This document shows, in pieces, positions 43,170 to 52,900 of a stretch of DNA of 64,000 nucleotides; the stretch's first letter is position 1, and each line of letters begins with the position of its first letter. The notes below the pieces were generated by a model, which made no database searches, was not told the DNA's origin, and saw nothing but the letters and a program-made list of their open reading frames with translations. The position numbers and the translations under genes were made by a program. The stretch is taken from assembly GCF_014697425.1 (NCBI RefSeq), contig NZ_JACJRU010000039.1:1-64000 (forward strand), in the 5' to 3' direction. The DNA is from Nostoc sp. FACHB-110. GTDB lineage: Bacteria > Cyanobacteriota > Cyanobacteriia > Cyanobacteriales > Nostocaceae.

Positions 43170-44435
43170 ATGCTATCTACAAACCAACCGTTTATTTTAA
43201 TTGTGGATGACAACCCTACTAACTTGTCTGTGTTGTCTCAATCTTTAAAAAGTGCTGGCTATAAAGTCCGTATGGCCATTGATGGGGAAGATGCTCTCGC
43301 CCAAGTAGAACGCAACCATCCAGAATTAATTTTACTTGATGTAGAGATGCCCAACATGGATGGTTTTGAAACTTGTCGCCGTCTCCAGGCAAACCCAGCA
43401 ACAGAAAGCATTCCCGTCATTTTTATGACAGCTTTAACCGATACGGAAAATAAAGTCAAAGGTTTATCCCTCGGCGCAGTTGACTATATCACCAAACCCT
43501 TTGCGGAAACAGAAGTTTTAGCACGAGTTAAAATTCATTGGCGACTCAAACAGTTGACAGATAATTTAGCACACCAAGTTGCCGAACGTACCCAAGCTTT
43601 ACGACAGGCTCAAGTACAACTAGTACAAAAAGAGAAACTCTCCGCATTAGGTCAATTAGTAGCTGGAGTTGCCCATGAAATTAATAACCCCATCGGCGCT
43701 ATCGTCGGCAATGTCAGTGCTATCCAAGATTACATCCAGGATTTATTACACATCATCGACCTCTATCAAGAGAAATTGCCTCAACCCGGTGCGAAAATTG
43801 AAAATGAATTAGCCAAAATTGACCTTGACTATGTTCGAGCAGATTTACCACAACTCATTCGCGCCATGAGAGATGGAGGCGATCGCATTACATCTATCAG
43901 TAAAAGCCTGCGGACTTTCTCCCGTGCTGATAGTGACCAGAAACTATATTTTAACATCCACGAAGGTCTTGATAGCACTCTTTTAATTCTCAAACACCGT
44001 CTCAACGCCAATGAACAACGCCCAGCGATTGAAGTTATTACTAAATACAGCGATTTACCAGAAGTAGAATGTTTTCCCGGTCAGCTAAATCAAGTATTTA
44101 TGAATATTTTGGCGAATGCTATCGACGCATTAGATGAATCCACGTCCTGTCTTAGTTATCAGGAAATAAAATCTCAACACCCAGAAATTACTGTGAGAAC
44201 ATTTGCTGAAGATAATTATATCAAAATATCAATTCATGATAATGGTAAAGGCATGAGTGAAGAGATTAAACAAAGAATATTTGACCATTTATTTACTACC
44301 AAAGCAGTGGGGAAAGGTACAGGTTTAGGATTAGCTATAGCCAAACAAATTGTCGAACAAACTCACGGGGGAAATTTGTCTTGTCAATCTATTATTGGTG
44401 AAGGTACGGAATTTATTATAGAAATACCCAGTTAA
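43170..44435 (+). CDS. Response-regulator receiver fused to histidine kinase
   Basis: 421 residues from the ATG at 43170, which starts 27 bases after the stop of the preceding gene; the longer frame starts inside that gene and is rejected. N-terminal receiver (about 8-122): PFILIVDDNPTNLSVLSQSL, phospho-Asp57 in LILLDVEMPNMDGFE, VIFMTAL and YITKPF. A coiled linker leads to HisKA with His169 (VAHEINNPIGAI) and a HATPase with LNQVFMNILANAIDALDEST, HDNGKGMSEEIKQRIFDHLF and GKGTGLGLAIAKQIV. The HATPase part is strongly similar to those of the giant kinases. The receiver may accept phosphate from the upstream hybrid kinase. Confidence 0.92.
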   Translation: MLSTNQPFILIVDDNPTNLSVLSQSLKSAGYKVRMAIDGEDALAQVERNHPELILLDVEMPNMDGFETCRRLQANPATESIPVIFMTALTDTENKVKGLSLGAVDYITKPFAETEVLARVKIHWRLKQLTDNLAHQVAERTQALRQAQVQLVQKEKLSALGQLVAGVAHEINNPIGAIVGNVSAIQDYIQDLLHIIDLYQEKLPQPGAKIENELAKIDLDYVRADLPQLIRAMRDGGDRITSISKSLRTFSRADSDQKLYFNIHEGLDSTLLILKHRLNANEQRPAIEVITKYSDLPEVECFPGQLNQVFMNILANAIDALDESTSCLSYQEIKSQHPEITVRTFAEDNYIKISIHDNGKGMSEEIKQRIFDHLFTTKAVGKGTGLGLAIAKQIVEQTHGGNLSCQSIIGEGTEFIIEIPS

Positions 44436-44469
44436 ATTTCATTTCTAACTTACAGGTAAATTCGTCTAT

Positions 44470-44484
44470 CTGGGAATACTAGAT
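44470..44484. repeat. Conserved CTGGGAATACTAGAT motif, copy 4
   Basis: CTGGGAATACTAGAT follows the receiver-kinase stop by 34 bases and overlaps an in-frame ATG (44483) upstream of kinase copy 3. Read as ATCTGGGAATACTAGAT the ends are inverted repeats (ATCT/AGAT). Confidence 0.6.
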
Positions 44485-44509
44485 GGAGAAATTCTCAGAT
44501 GAGCGCAAG

Positions 44510-47500
44510 ATGATGAGCAGCCTTTTTAGTATTCCCGGATATAATCTTACTGAAGAACTCTATAATGGTTCGAGAACACTGGTTTATCGTGCAGTCAGAG
44601 AAAGTGACTCACTGTCAGTAGTGATCAAACTACTGAAAAATCCTTATCCTAGTTTTAGCGAACTCTTATTATTTCGCAATCAATACACCATTAGCAAAAA
44701 TCTCAACTCACCTCTGATTATTCAAACCTATAGCCTCGAATCATGCCAAAATGGCTATATGTTAGTTATGGAAGACTTTGGGGGAATTTCTCTCAAGGAT
44801 TATGTTATCAAAAATCAGAGTTATACATTTTTAGCAGAATTTTTATTAATAGCGATCGCTCTATGCGACATCCTCAATTTACTCTACCAAGAAAGAATTA
44901 TTCATAAAGATATCAAACCCAGCAATATCTTAATTAATCCCCAAACTAAGCAAGTTAAATTAATCGACTTTAGTATTGCTTCCCTCCTCCCCAGAGAAAC
45001 CCAAACCTTAGTTAACCCCAATGTTTTAGAAGGAACACTCGCTTATATATCTCCAGAACAAACAGGGAGAATGAATCGCGGGATTGACTATCGCACAGAT
45101 TTTTATTCCTTGGGTGTGACATTCTATGAATTACTCATAGGAGAATTACCATTTGCATCTAATGATGCGATGGAATTGCTACATTCTCATATTGTGAAAA
45201 TTCCGCCACTCATAGATGAAATCAATCGACAAATCCCCTCTGTTATCTCAAAAATCGTCAGTAAATTGATGGCGAAAAATGCTGAAGACAGGTATCAGAG
45301 TGCGTTGGGATTGAAATATGATTTAGAAAAATGTTTAACTCAGCTAAAAGAAACTGGTGAAATTAAAGACTTTGAAATTGCTAGTAGGGATGTGTGCGAT
45401 CGCTTCATCATTCCTGATAAACTTTATGGCAGAGAAACCGAAGTCAAAACTCTACTCCAAGCATTTGAGAGAGTCAGCCTTGGCGCAACCGAAATGATGC
45501 TTGTAGCGGGTTTTTCGGGAATTGGTAAAACAGCCGTTGTCAACGAAGTGCATAAACCAATTGTCCGCCAACGCGGCTATTTTATCAAAGGCAAATATGA
45601 CCAATTTCAACGGAATATTCCCTTCAGTGCCGTTGTGCAAGCATTCCGTGACTTAATCGGTAATTTACTCTCAGAATCTGATGCAAAATTGCAAACTTGG
45701 AAGAGAAAAATACTGGAAGTTATAGGTGAAAATGGACAAGTTTTAATTGACGTAATTCCAGAGTTGGAAAATATTATTGGCAAGCAACCACCAGCGACAG
45801 AACTATCGGGAACTGCTGCCGAAAATAGATTTAATTTGCTCTTGCAAAAGTTTGTGCAAGTTTTCACCCATCAAGAACATCCCTTAGTCATATTTTTAGA
45901 TGATTTGCAATGGGCAGATGCCGCATCTTTGAAATTGTTACAACTGTTAATGCAAGATACAAAATATTTATTTCTCTTGGGTGCATATCGGGATAATGAA
46001 GTATCCGCAACTCACCCATTTATCTTAACTGTAGATGAGCTAGAAACATCTGGTGCAGTAGTTAATAAAATCATCCTCCAACCATTAAGCGAAATCAATC
46101 TCAACCAATTAGTCGCAGATACACTAAACTGTGCATCATCCTTGGCTCAACCTTTGACAAAATTAATCTATCAAAAAACCAAAGGTAATCCTTTTTTTGC
46201 TACCCAGTTTCTCAAAGCCTTAAATAATGAGCGACTAATCACTTTTGATTTAGTATTTCGCCATTGGCAGTGTGATATTGCTCAAATCAAAGCTTTAGCA
46301 ATTACCGATAATGTAGTGGAGTTTATGTCCCTCCAATTACAGAAATTACCCCAGCAAACTCAAAATATTCTCAAGTTAGCCGCTTGTATTGGGGCGCAGT
46401 TTGATTTACATACATTGGCAATTATTTCCGAACAAACACCAGAAATAACAGCAACAGATTTGTGGAAAGCATTGCAAGAAGGGCTGATTATTCCGAATAC
46501 GGAAATTTATAAATTATTTGTTCAACCTGATAATATATCGGGTTATTATGCAGCAGCTAATCCAGTTTATCGCTTTTTACATGACAGAGTCCAACAAGCA
46601 GCTTATTCCCTGATTCCTGATGACAAAAAGCAAGTAACACATCTGAAAATTGGCCAGTTACTTCTACAAAAATCTTCAGAAATAGAACGAGAAGAAAAAC
46701 TGTTTGATATTGTGGGACATTTGAACCAAGGACAAGCATTAATTAATCAATTACAACAACGAGAAGGTTTAGCAAAACTCAACTTGAAAGCTGGGAATAA
46801 AGCCCGACATTCCACTGCTTACACCGCCGCTAGAGAGTATTTTCAGATTGGCATTGAGTTATTAGAGGTTAATTGTTGGCAAAGTCAGTATGAATTAGCT
46901 TTGAATTTGTATATAGCTGCAACAGAAGCCAGTTATTTAAATGGTGATTTTGACGGTATGGAAAAACTGGCTGTCTTAGTATTGCAGCAGGCACAGAGCA
47001 TTGTTGACAGAGTTAAAATCTACGAAATTCAAATTGCTGCACTCACAGCTAGTAGCCAAATATTAGCAGCGATCGCAGTCGGTAGAGAAGCTCTAGCCCA
47101 ACTGGGAGTCGAATTACCCAGCCAAGTAAACGAAACTCAGATGAGTAAAGCCTTAGCAGCCGTCAAAGAGCAACTCCAAAGCCGAGAAATTGCCACACTG
47201 ATTGATTTACCTCTAATGAGTGAACCATTAGCTCAAGCTGCAATGCAGATATTGAGTATGTTGTTTCCACCAGTGTTACTGGGAATGCCTGGTTTAATGC
47301 CCATTCTCGGCGCAACGATGGTACGCTTATCGCTGGAGTTTGGCAATACTCCCGCTTCCATCCCTGGCTATGCAATTCATGGGATGGTGATGTGTGCCTT
47401 TTTTGGCGAAGTCGAAATCGGTTATGAATTTGGTAAATTATCCCTCTGTTTACTAGAGAAGTTGAATGCTCAAGGTATGAAGTGCATCACTCTCAACCTA

Positions 47501-49918
47501 TTTGGGGCTTTCATCCAACATCGCCGACAAGCCTTATCAATAACGCAAGTCACTCAAAAAGAAAGCTACATGGCGGGGATGGAAAGTGGTGATTTTCTCT
47601 ACGCGGGCTACAGCATAGAAGGTTATGCCTTGACGGGGCTGTTTGCTGGTGCTGAATTGAATGCTTTAGCGGCGGAATTACCTACTTACAATGCTGCTCT
47701 CGTTCAGGTGAAACAAGATTCCGCACTGACGTACTTGCAGATGGTACAGCAAACAGTCGAGCAGTTTCAAGCAACTGTGAGCCAACCCGATCTCTTACTT
47801 GGCATTTTCTACGATGAAACAGTGATGTTTCCAAAGCACAAGCAGGATCAGGATCTGACTGCACTTGCCTTTGTTTATAGCTATAAATTATTCCTTGCCT
47901 ACTTTTTTGGCAATTATCAAGCTGCCCTTGAGTATATCACCCAAGTCCAGTCCTGTTTAATGGCAGCGTCAGGATTGATTTTTGTTCCCGTTTTCCATTG
48001 CTATGCTGCTCTCACCCACTTAGCACTTGTTTCCACAGCACCAGAAGAAATACTCACTAAAGTTGAAAGCCATCAACAAATTCTCTACCAGTGGGCGCAA
48101 GATGCTCCCATAAATTATTTACACAAATGGCATTTAGTAGAAGCAGAAAAATTGCGAGTTAGGGGTGATAAATTAGCGGCAATGGAGCATTACGAACAAG
48201 CTATTACCCTGGCTAAAACTAATCAATTTCTTAACGAAGAAGCCTTAGCTAACGAATTAGCTGCCAAATTTTATCTTGATTGGAGCAAAACAAAAATTGC
48301 TCAAACTTACATGATTGAGGCTTATTACTGTTATTCCCGTTGGGGGGCAAAAGCTAAAGTCATCGATTTAGAACGCCGCTATCCCCAATTACTGCTACCA
48401 ATTCTGCACAAACAACAACCAACTTTCAAACCAACAGAAACAATCATTTCTACCTCGTCTCACACAATTCAAAGTTCTCAACTCAGTCATTCCAACATCT
48501 TACAAGCTCTCGATTTAGCAACTATTATCAAAGCACTTCAATCACTTTCCAGCGAAATTGAGTTAGAGAAATTACTCTCAAATTTACTTCAAGTCATCCA
48601 GGAAAATGCTGGAGCCGATAAATGTGCATTACTGATGCCAAAAGGTGATTCTTGGGTGATTGAAGCATTATCCCAACTGCAACAACCAGCCATAATTTTA
48701 CAATCTCTGCCCTGTGAGGAAATCGTATCTGTTAGCTTAATTAATCGAGTTAAAAACACTCTAATTGCGGCTGTTATGGAAAATGCTGTAATCGAGTCAA
48801 CTTTGCTTGCCGATCCTTATATTCTGCACCATGCACCCAAGAGTATTTTCTGTGCGCCAATCCTCAACCAAGGCAAATTGATTGGCATTTTATACTTAGA
48901 AAATAATGTGACAGTGGGAGCATTTTCAAGCGAACGTATTGAAATAATCAACTTACTCTGCACTCAAGCGGCAATTTCTCTAGAAAATGCCAAACTATAT
49001 TATCAATTAGCGGATTATTCCCACACTCTTGAACAAAAAGTAGCAGAACGCACCCAGCAATTAACAGTAAAAGCTACTCAGCTAGAATCAACACTCAATC
49101 AACTTTACTCAACTCAAGCCCAACTCATTCAAGCTGAGAAAATGTCCAGTTTGGGACAATTAGTTGCGGGAATTGCCCATGAAATTAATAATCCGATTAA
49201 TTTTATCTATGGCAACTTAGTAGCTACAGATCAATATATCAAATCCTTAATTGAGTTAAATCATTTATATCAGTTATTGTATCCCCAAGTATTGCCAGAA
49301 ATTGAGCAAAAAATCGCCGATATTGACTTAGAATTTATCTTAAATGATTTACCCAATCTGCTATCTTCCATGAAATGCGGAGCAGAACGTATCCGTCAAA
49401 TAGTGATATCCCTACGAAATTTTTCCCGGTTAGATGAATCAGAAATCAAAGAAGTAGACATTCACTCTGGTCTAGAAAGTACATTGTTAATTTTGCAGCA
49501 TCGACTTCAGAGTAATAGTAAACGTCCAGAAATTGTAGTCATCAAACAATATGGGTTATTACCTTTAGTTAATTGTTATGCTGCGGCTCTCAATCAAGTG
49601 TTTATGAATATCATCAATAATGCTATTGATGCCTTAGAAATATCAGATAAAATTTGCCAACCAACTATTAAAATTCAGACAGAATTAACACAAGTCAAAA
49701 CTCTCCTTATTCGCATTGCAGATAACGGTGTAGGGATGAGTCAGTCGATACAAAATCATATATTTAATCCATTCTTTACTACCAAACCTGTAGGTAGCGG
49801 TACTGGCTTGGGACTGTCAACTAGTTATTCGATTGTCGTAGAAAAACATCGGGGTAAGTTAAGTTGTATTTCCACACCAGGAAAAGGTACTGAATTTATT
49901 ATTGAAATTCCTGTGTAA
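44510..49918 (+). CDS. HstK-type Ser/Thr kinase-ATPase-GAF-histidine kinase, copy 3 (divergent tail)
   Basis: About 1802 residues from ATG 44510 (MMSSLFSIPGYNLTEEL); an in-frame ATG at 44483 adds nine residues but overlaps the shared 15-mer and corresponds to a TTG in copy 4. Ser/Thr kinase with VVIKLLKN, IIHKDIKPSN and DFS. ATPase has GFSGIGKTA and FLDDLQWAD. The helical middle is followed by a GAF domain whose linker (PTETIISTSSHTIQSSQ) differs from the others. The histidine-kinase end is also different: H-box AGIAHEINNPINFIYGNLVA, His about 1557, N box LNQVFMNIINNAIDALEIS, G2 GSGTGLGLSTSYSIV. The GAF-to-kinase half is therefore from another histidine-kinase branch. Confidence 0.92.
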   Translation: MMSSLFSIPGYNLTEELYNGSRTLVYRAVRESDSLSVVIKLLKNPYPSFSELLLFRNQYTISKNLNSPLIIQTYSLESCQNGYMLVMEDFGGISLKDYVIKNQSYTFLAEFLLIAIALCDILNLLYQERIIHKDIKPSNILINPQTKQVKLIDFSIASLLPRETQTLVNPNVLEGTLAYISPEQTGRMNRGIDYRTDFYSLGVTFYELLIGELPFASNDAMELLHSHIVKIPPLIDEINRQIPSVISKIVSKLMAKNAEDRYQSALGLKYDLEKCLTQLKETGEIKDFEIASRDVCDRFIIPDKLYGRETEVKTLLQAFERVSLGATEMMLVAGFSGIGKTAVVNEVHKPIVRQRGYFIKGKYDQFQRNIPFSAVVQAFRDLIGNLLSESDAKLQTWKRKILEVIGENGQVLIDVIPELENIIGKQPPATELSGTAAENRFNLLLQKFVQVFTHQEHPLVIFLDDLQWADAASLKLLQLLMQDTKYLFLLGAYRDNEVSATHPFILTVDELETSGAVVNKIILQPLSEINLNQLVADTLNCASSLAQPLTKLIYQKTKGNPFFATQFLKALNNERLITFDLVFRHWQCDIAQIKALAITDNVVEFMSLQLQKLPQQTQNILKLAACIGAQFDLHTLAIISEQTPEITATDLWKALQEGLIIPNTEIYKLFVQPDNISGYYAAANPVYRFLHDRVQQAAYSLIPDDKKQVTHLKIGQLLLQKSSEIEREEKLFDIVGHLNQGQALINQLQQREGLAKLNLKAGNKARHSTAYTAAREYFQIGIELLEVNCWQSQYELALNLYIAATEASYLNGDFDGMEKLAVLVLQQAQSIVDRVKIYEIQIAALTASSQILAAIAVGREALAQLGVELPSQVNETQMSKALAAVKEQLQSREIATLIDLPLMSEPLAQAAMQILSMLFPPVLLGMPGLMPILGATMVRLSLEFGNTPASIPGYAIHGMVMCAFFGEVEIGYEFGKLSLCLLEKLNAQGMKCITLNLFGAFIQHRRQALSITQVTQKESYMAGMESGDFLYAGYSIEGYALTGLFAGAELNALAAELPTYNAALVQVKQDSALTYLQMVQQTVEQFQATVSQPDLLLGIFYDETVMFPKHKQDQDLTALAFVYSYKLFLAYFFGNYQAALEYITQVQSCLMAASGLIFVPVFHCYAALTHLALVSTAPEEILTKVESHQQILYQWAQDAPINYLHKWHLVEAEKLRVRGDKLAAMEHYEQAITLAKTNQFLNEEALANELAAKFYLDWSKTKIAQTYMIEAYYCYSRWGAKAKVIDLERRYPQLLLPILHKQQPTFKPTETIISTSSHTIQSSQLSHSNILQALDLATIIKALQSLSSEIELEKLLSNLLQVIQENAGADKCALLMPKGDSWVIEALSQLQQPAIILQSLPCEEIVSVSLINRVKNTLIAAVMENAVIESTLLADPYILHHAPKSIFCAPILNQGKLIGILYLENNVTVGAFSSERIEIINLLCTQAAISLENAKLYYQLADYSHTLEQKVAERTQQLTVKATQLESTLNQLYSTQAQLIQAEKMSSLGQLVAGIAHEINNPINFIYGNLVATDQYIKSLIELNHLYQLLYPQVLPEIEQKIADIDLEFILNDLPNLLSSMKCGAERIRQIVISLRNFSRLDESEIKEVDIHSGLESTLLILQHRLQSNSKRPEIVVIKQYGLLPLVNCYAAALNQVFMNIINNAIDALEISDKICQPTIKIQTELTQVKTLLIRIADNGVGMSQSIQNHIFNPFFTTKPVGSGTGLGLSTSYSIVVEKHRGKLSCISTPGKGTEFIIEIPV

Positions 49919-49953
49919 ATTTTAGCTTTACCTTTAAAGATCAATTTATGTCT

Positions 49954-49968
49954 CTGGGAATACTAGAT
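49954..49968. repeat. Conserved CTGGGAATACTAGAT motif, copy 5
   Basis: An exact match to copy 4, 35 bases after the stop of kinase copy 3. Downstream text (TGAGCGCAATATGGTGAGC) also parallels that before copy 3. Confidence 0.6.
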
Positions 49969-49994
49969 TGAGAAATCATGAAAATGAGCGCAAT

Positions 49995-52900
49995 ATGGTG
50001 AGCAACCTTGTCAGTATTCCCGGATATCGCATTAGTGAAGAACTCTACAATGGTTCGAGAACACTGGTTTATCGCGCAGTTAGAGAAAGTGACTCACTAC
50101 CAGTAGTGATTAAACTGCTGAAAAATCCCTATCCTAGTTTTAGCGAACTCTTATTATTTCGCAATCAATACACCATTGGCAAAAATCTCAACTCACCTCT
50201 GATTATTCAAACCTATAGCCTTGAACCCTTGCAAAATGGCTATATGTTAGTTATGCAAGACTTTGGGGGAATTTCTCTCAAGGATTATGTTATCAAAAAT
50301 CAGAGTTATACATTTTTAGCAGAATTTTTATTGATAGCGATCGCACTCTGTGACATCCTAGACTTACTCTACCACGAGCGAATTATTCATAAAGATATCA
50401 AACCCAGCAATATATTAATTAACCCCCAAACTAAACAAGTTAAATTAATCGACTTTAGTATTGCATCATTATTACCCAGAGAAACCCAAATCTTAGTTAA
50501 TCCCAATGTTTTAGAAGGAACACTCGCTTATATCTCTCCCGAACAGACAGGGAGAATGAATCGCGGGATTGACTATCGTACTGATTTTTATTCTTTGGGT
50601 GTGACTTTCTATGAATTACTGACACATGAGTTACCTTTTGCATCTCAGGATGCGATGGAATTGGTACATTCTCATATTGCGAAAACAGCACCTTTAGTAA
50701 ATGAAATTAACCCAGATATCCCTTCAGTTATCTCAAAAATCGTCAGTAAATTGATGGCGAAAAATGCTGAGGATAGATATCAGAGTGCGTTGGGATTGAA
50801 ATTTGATTTAGAAAACTGTCTAAATCAACTAAAAGAAATTGGCGAAATCCAAAGCTTTGAGATTGGACAAAGAGATTTGTGCGATCGCTTCATCATTCCT
50901 GATAAACTCTATGGCAGAGAAACAGAAGTTCAAACCCTCCTAGAAGCATTTGAGAGAGTCAGCCTTGGCGCAACCGAAATGATGCTGGTAGCTGGGTTTT
51001 CGGGAATTGGTAAAACTGCGGTTGTTAACGAAGTACATAAACCCATTGTCAGACAACGCGGTTACTTTATTAAAGGGAAATATGACCAGTTTCAAAGGAA
51101 TATTCCCTTTAGTGCGTTTGTCCAAGCATTCCGCGATTTAATGGGTCAATTATTAACCGAAAGCGATGTCCAAATTCAGAAATGGAAACATAAAATATTA
51201 GAAGCTGTTGGTGACAATGGACAGGTAATTATTGAAGTCATCCCCGAATTAGAAATAATTATTGGCAAACAACCAGTAGCAGTAGAATTATCAGGAACAG
51301 CCGCAGAAAATAGATTTAATTTATTATTTCAAAAATTCACCCAAGTCTTTACAACTAAAGAACATCCTTTAGTCATATTTTTAGATGATTTGCAATGGTC
51401 TGATTCGGCATCATTCAAGTTGATGCAGCTATTAATGGCTGATACCAAATATCTTTTCATCATTGGTGCGTACCGTGATAACGAAGTCAGTCCTGGACAT
51501 ACCTTAATGTTGACTTTGAGTGATATCCAGAAAACACAAGCAACAATTAACACAGTTACTTTAGCAGCACTCAGTCAATCACAAGTCAATCAGCTAGTTG
51601 CTGATACCCTCAAATGTCCAGAAGAAATGGTATGGGAACTTTCAGTATTGATACATCAAAAAGCTCAGGGAAATCCATTTTTTACCGCACAATTTCTCCA
51701 AGCATTACATCAAGAAGAACTGATTAAATTTGATGTTGAGTTAGCCTGCTGGCAATGTGACATTATACAGGTGAGGACTCAAGCAGTTACAGATGACGTT
51801 GTGGTTTTTATGGCATTTCAATTGAAAAAACTGCCACAAGCAACTCAAAATGTATTGCAGTTGGCTGCTTATATTGGTAATCAATTCGATCTATCCACTT
51901 TGGCTATTGTTTCAGAACAATCCCAAATTGAGACTGCTGCTGCTTTATGGAAAGCATTACAAGAACGGTTGATTTTACCAATTGGTAATATTTATAAGTT
52001 TTATGTTGGGCAAGAAACTCTAGTCAGTACACCAGAAAATCAAGAGATTGTTACATACAAATTTTTCCACGATCGCATTCAACAAGCAGCTTATTCCTTG
52101 ATTCCCGATGACCAAAAACTTGCAACTCACCTGAAAATTGGACAATTACTACTGCACAGTTCCTCGGAAGTAGAACTGGAAGAAAAACTGTTTGATATTG
52201 TCAGGCATTTAAACCAAGGAATTGAGCTAATTACCCAACCGCAAGAACGGGAAGCACTAGCCCAACTTAACTTAAAAGCTGGACAGAAAGCTAGAAATTC
52301 TACAGCTTATGTTGCAGCTAGAGTCTATTTACAAACAGGGATTGATTTACTGACAGTCAACTGCTGGCAAGATCAGTATGAATTGACGATGAATCTTCAT
52401 ATTGCTGCTACCGAAGTTGCCTATTTGAATGCAGATTTTGATGACATGGAGAAAATAGCAGCACTGGCGTTAAAAGAAGCTGAGACAATTTTAGACAAAA
52501 TCAAAATATACCAAATTCAAATCGTCGCTCAGACATCTCAGGGCAAGATATTAGAAGCCATTGCAGTAGGAAGAGATGCCCTATCTCAATTGGGGCTTGA
52601 ACTCCCCACAGCACCTGACGAAGCCAAAATTAGCAAAGCCCTAGAAACCCTAGCTAACCTTCAACGCGGTAGAGAGATTGAAGAATTAGTCAATCTACCT
52701 GTAATGACTGATCGCCATACTCAGGCATCTATGCAACTCTTAGGAACATTATTTTCGCCGATTCTACAGGCAATGCCAGGATTACTGCCCATACTGAGTG
52801 CAACGATGGTAAGTTTATCACTTCAGTTTGGGAATACACCAGGATCGACTGTGGGGTATATGATTCACGGTATGGTGTTGTGTGCCTTTTTGGGAGAAGT

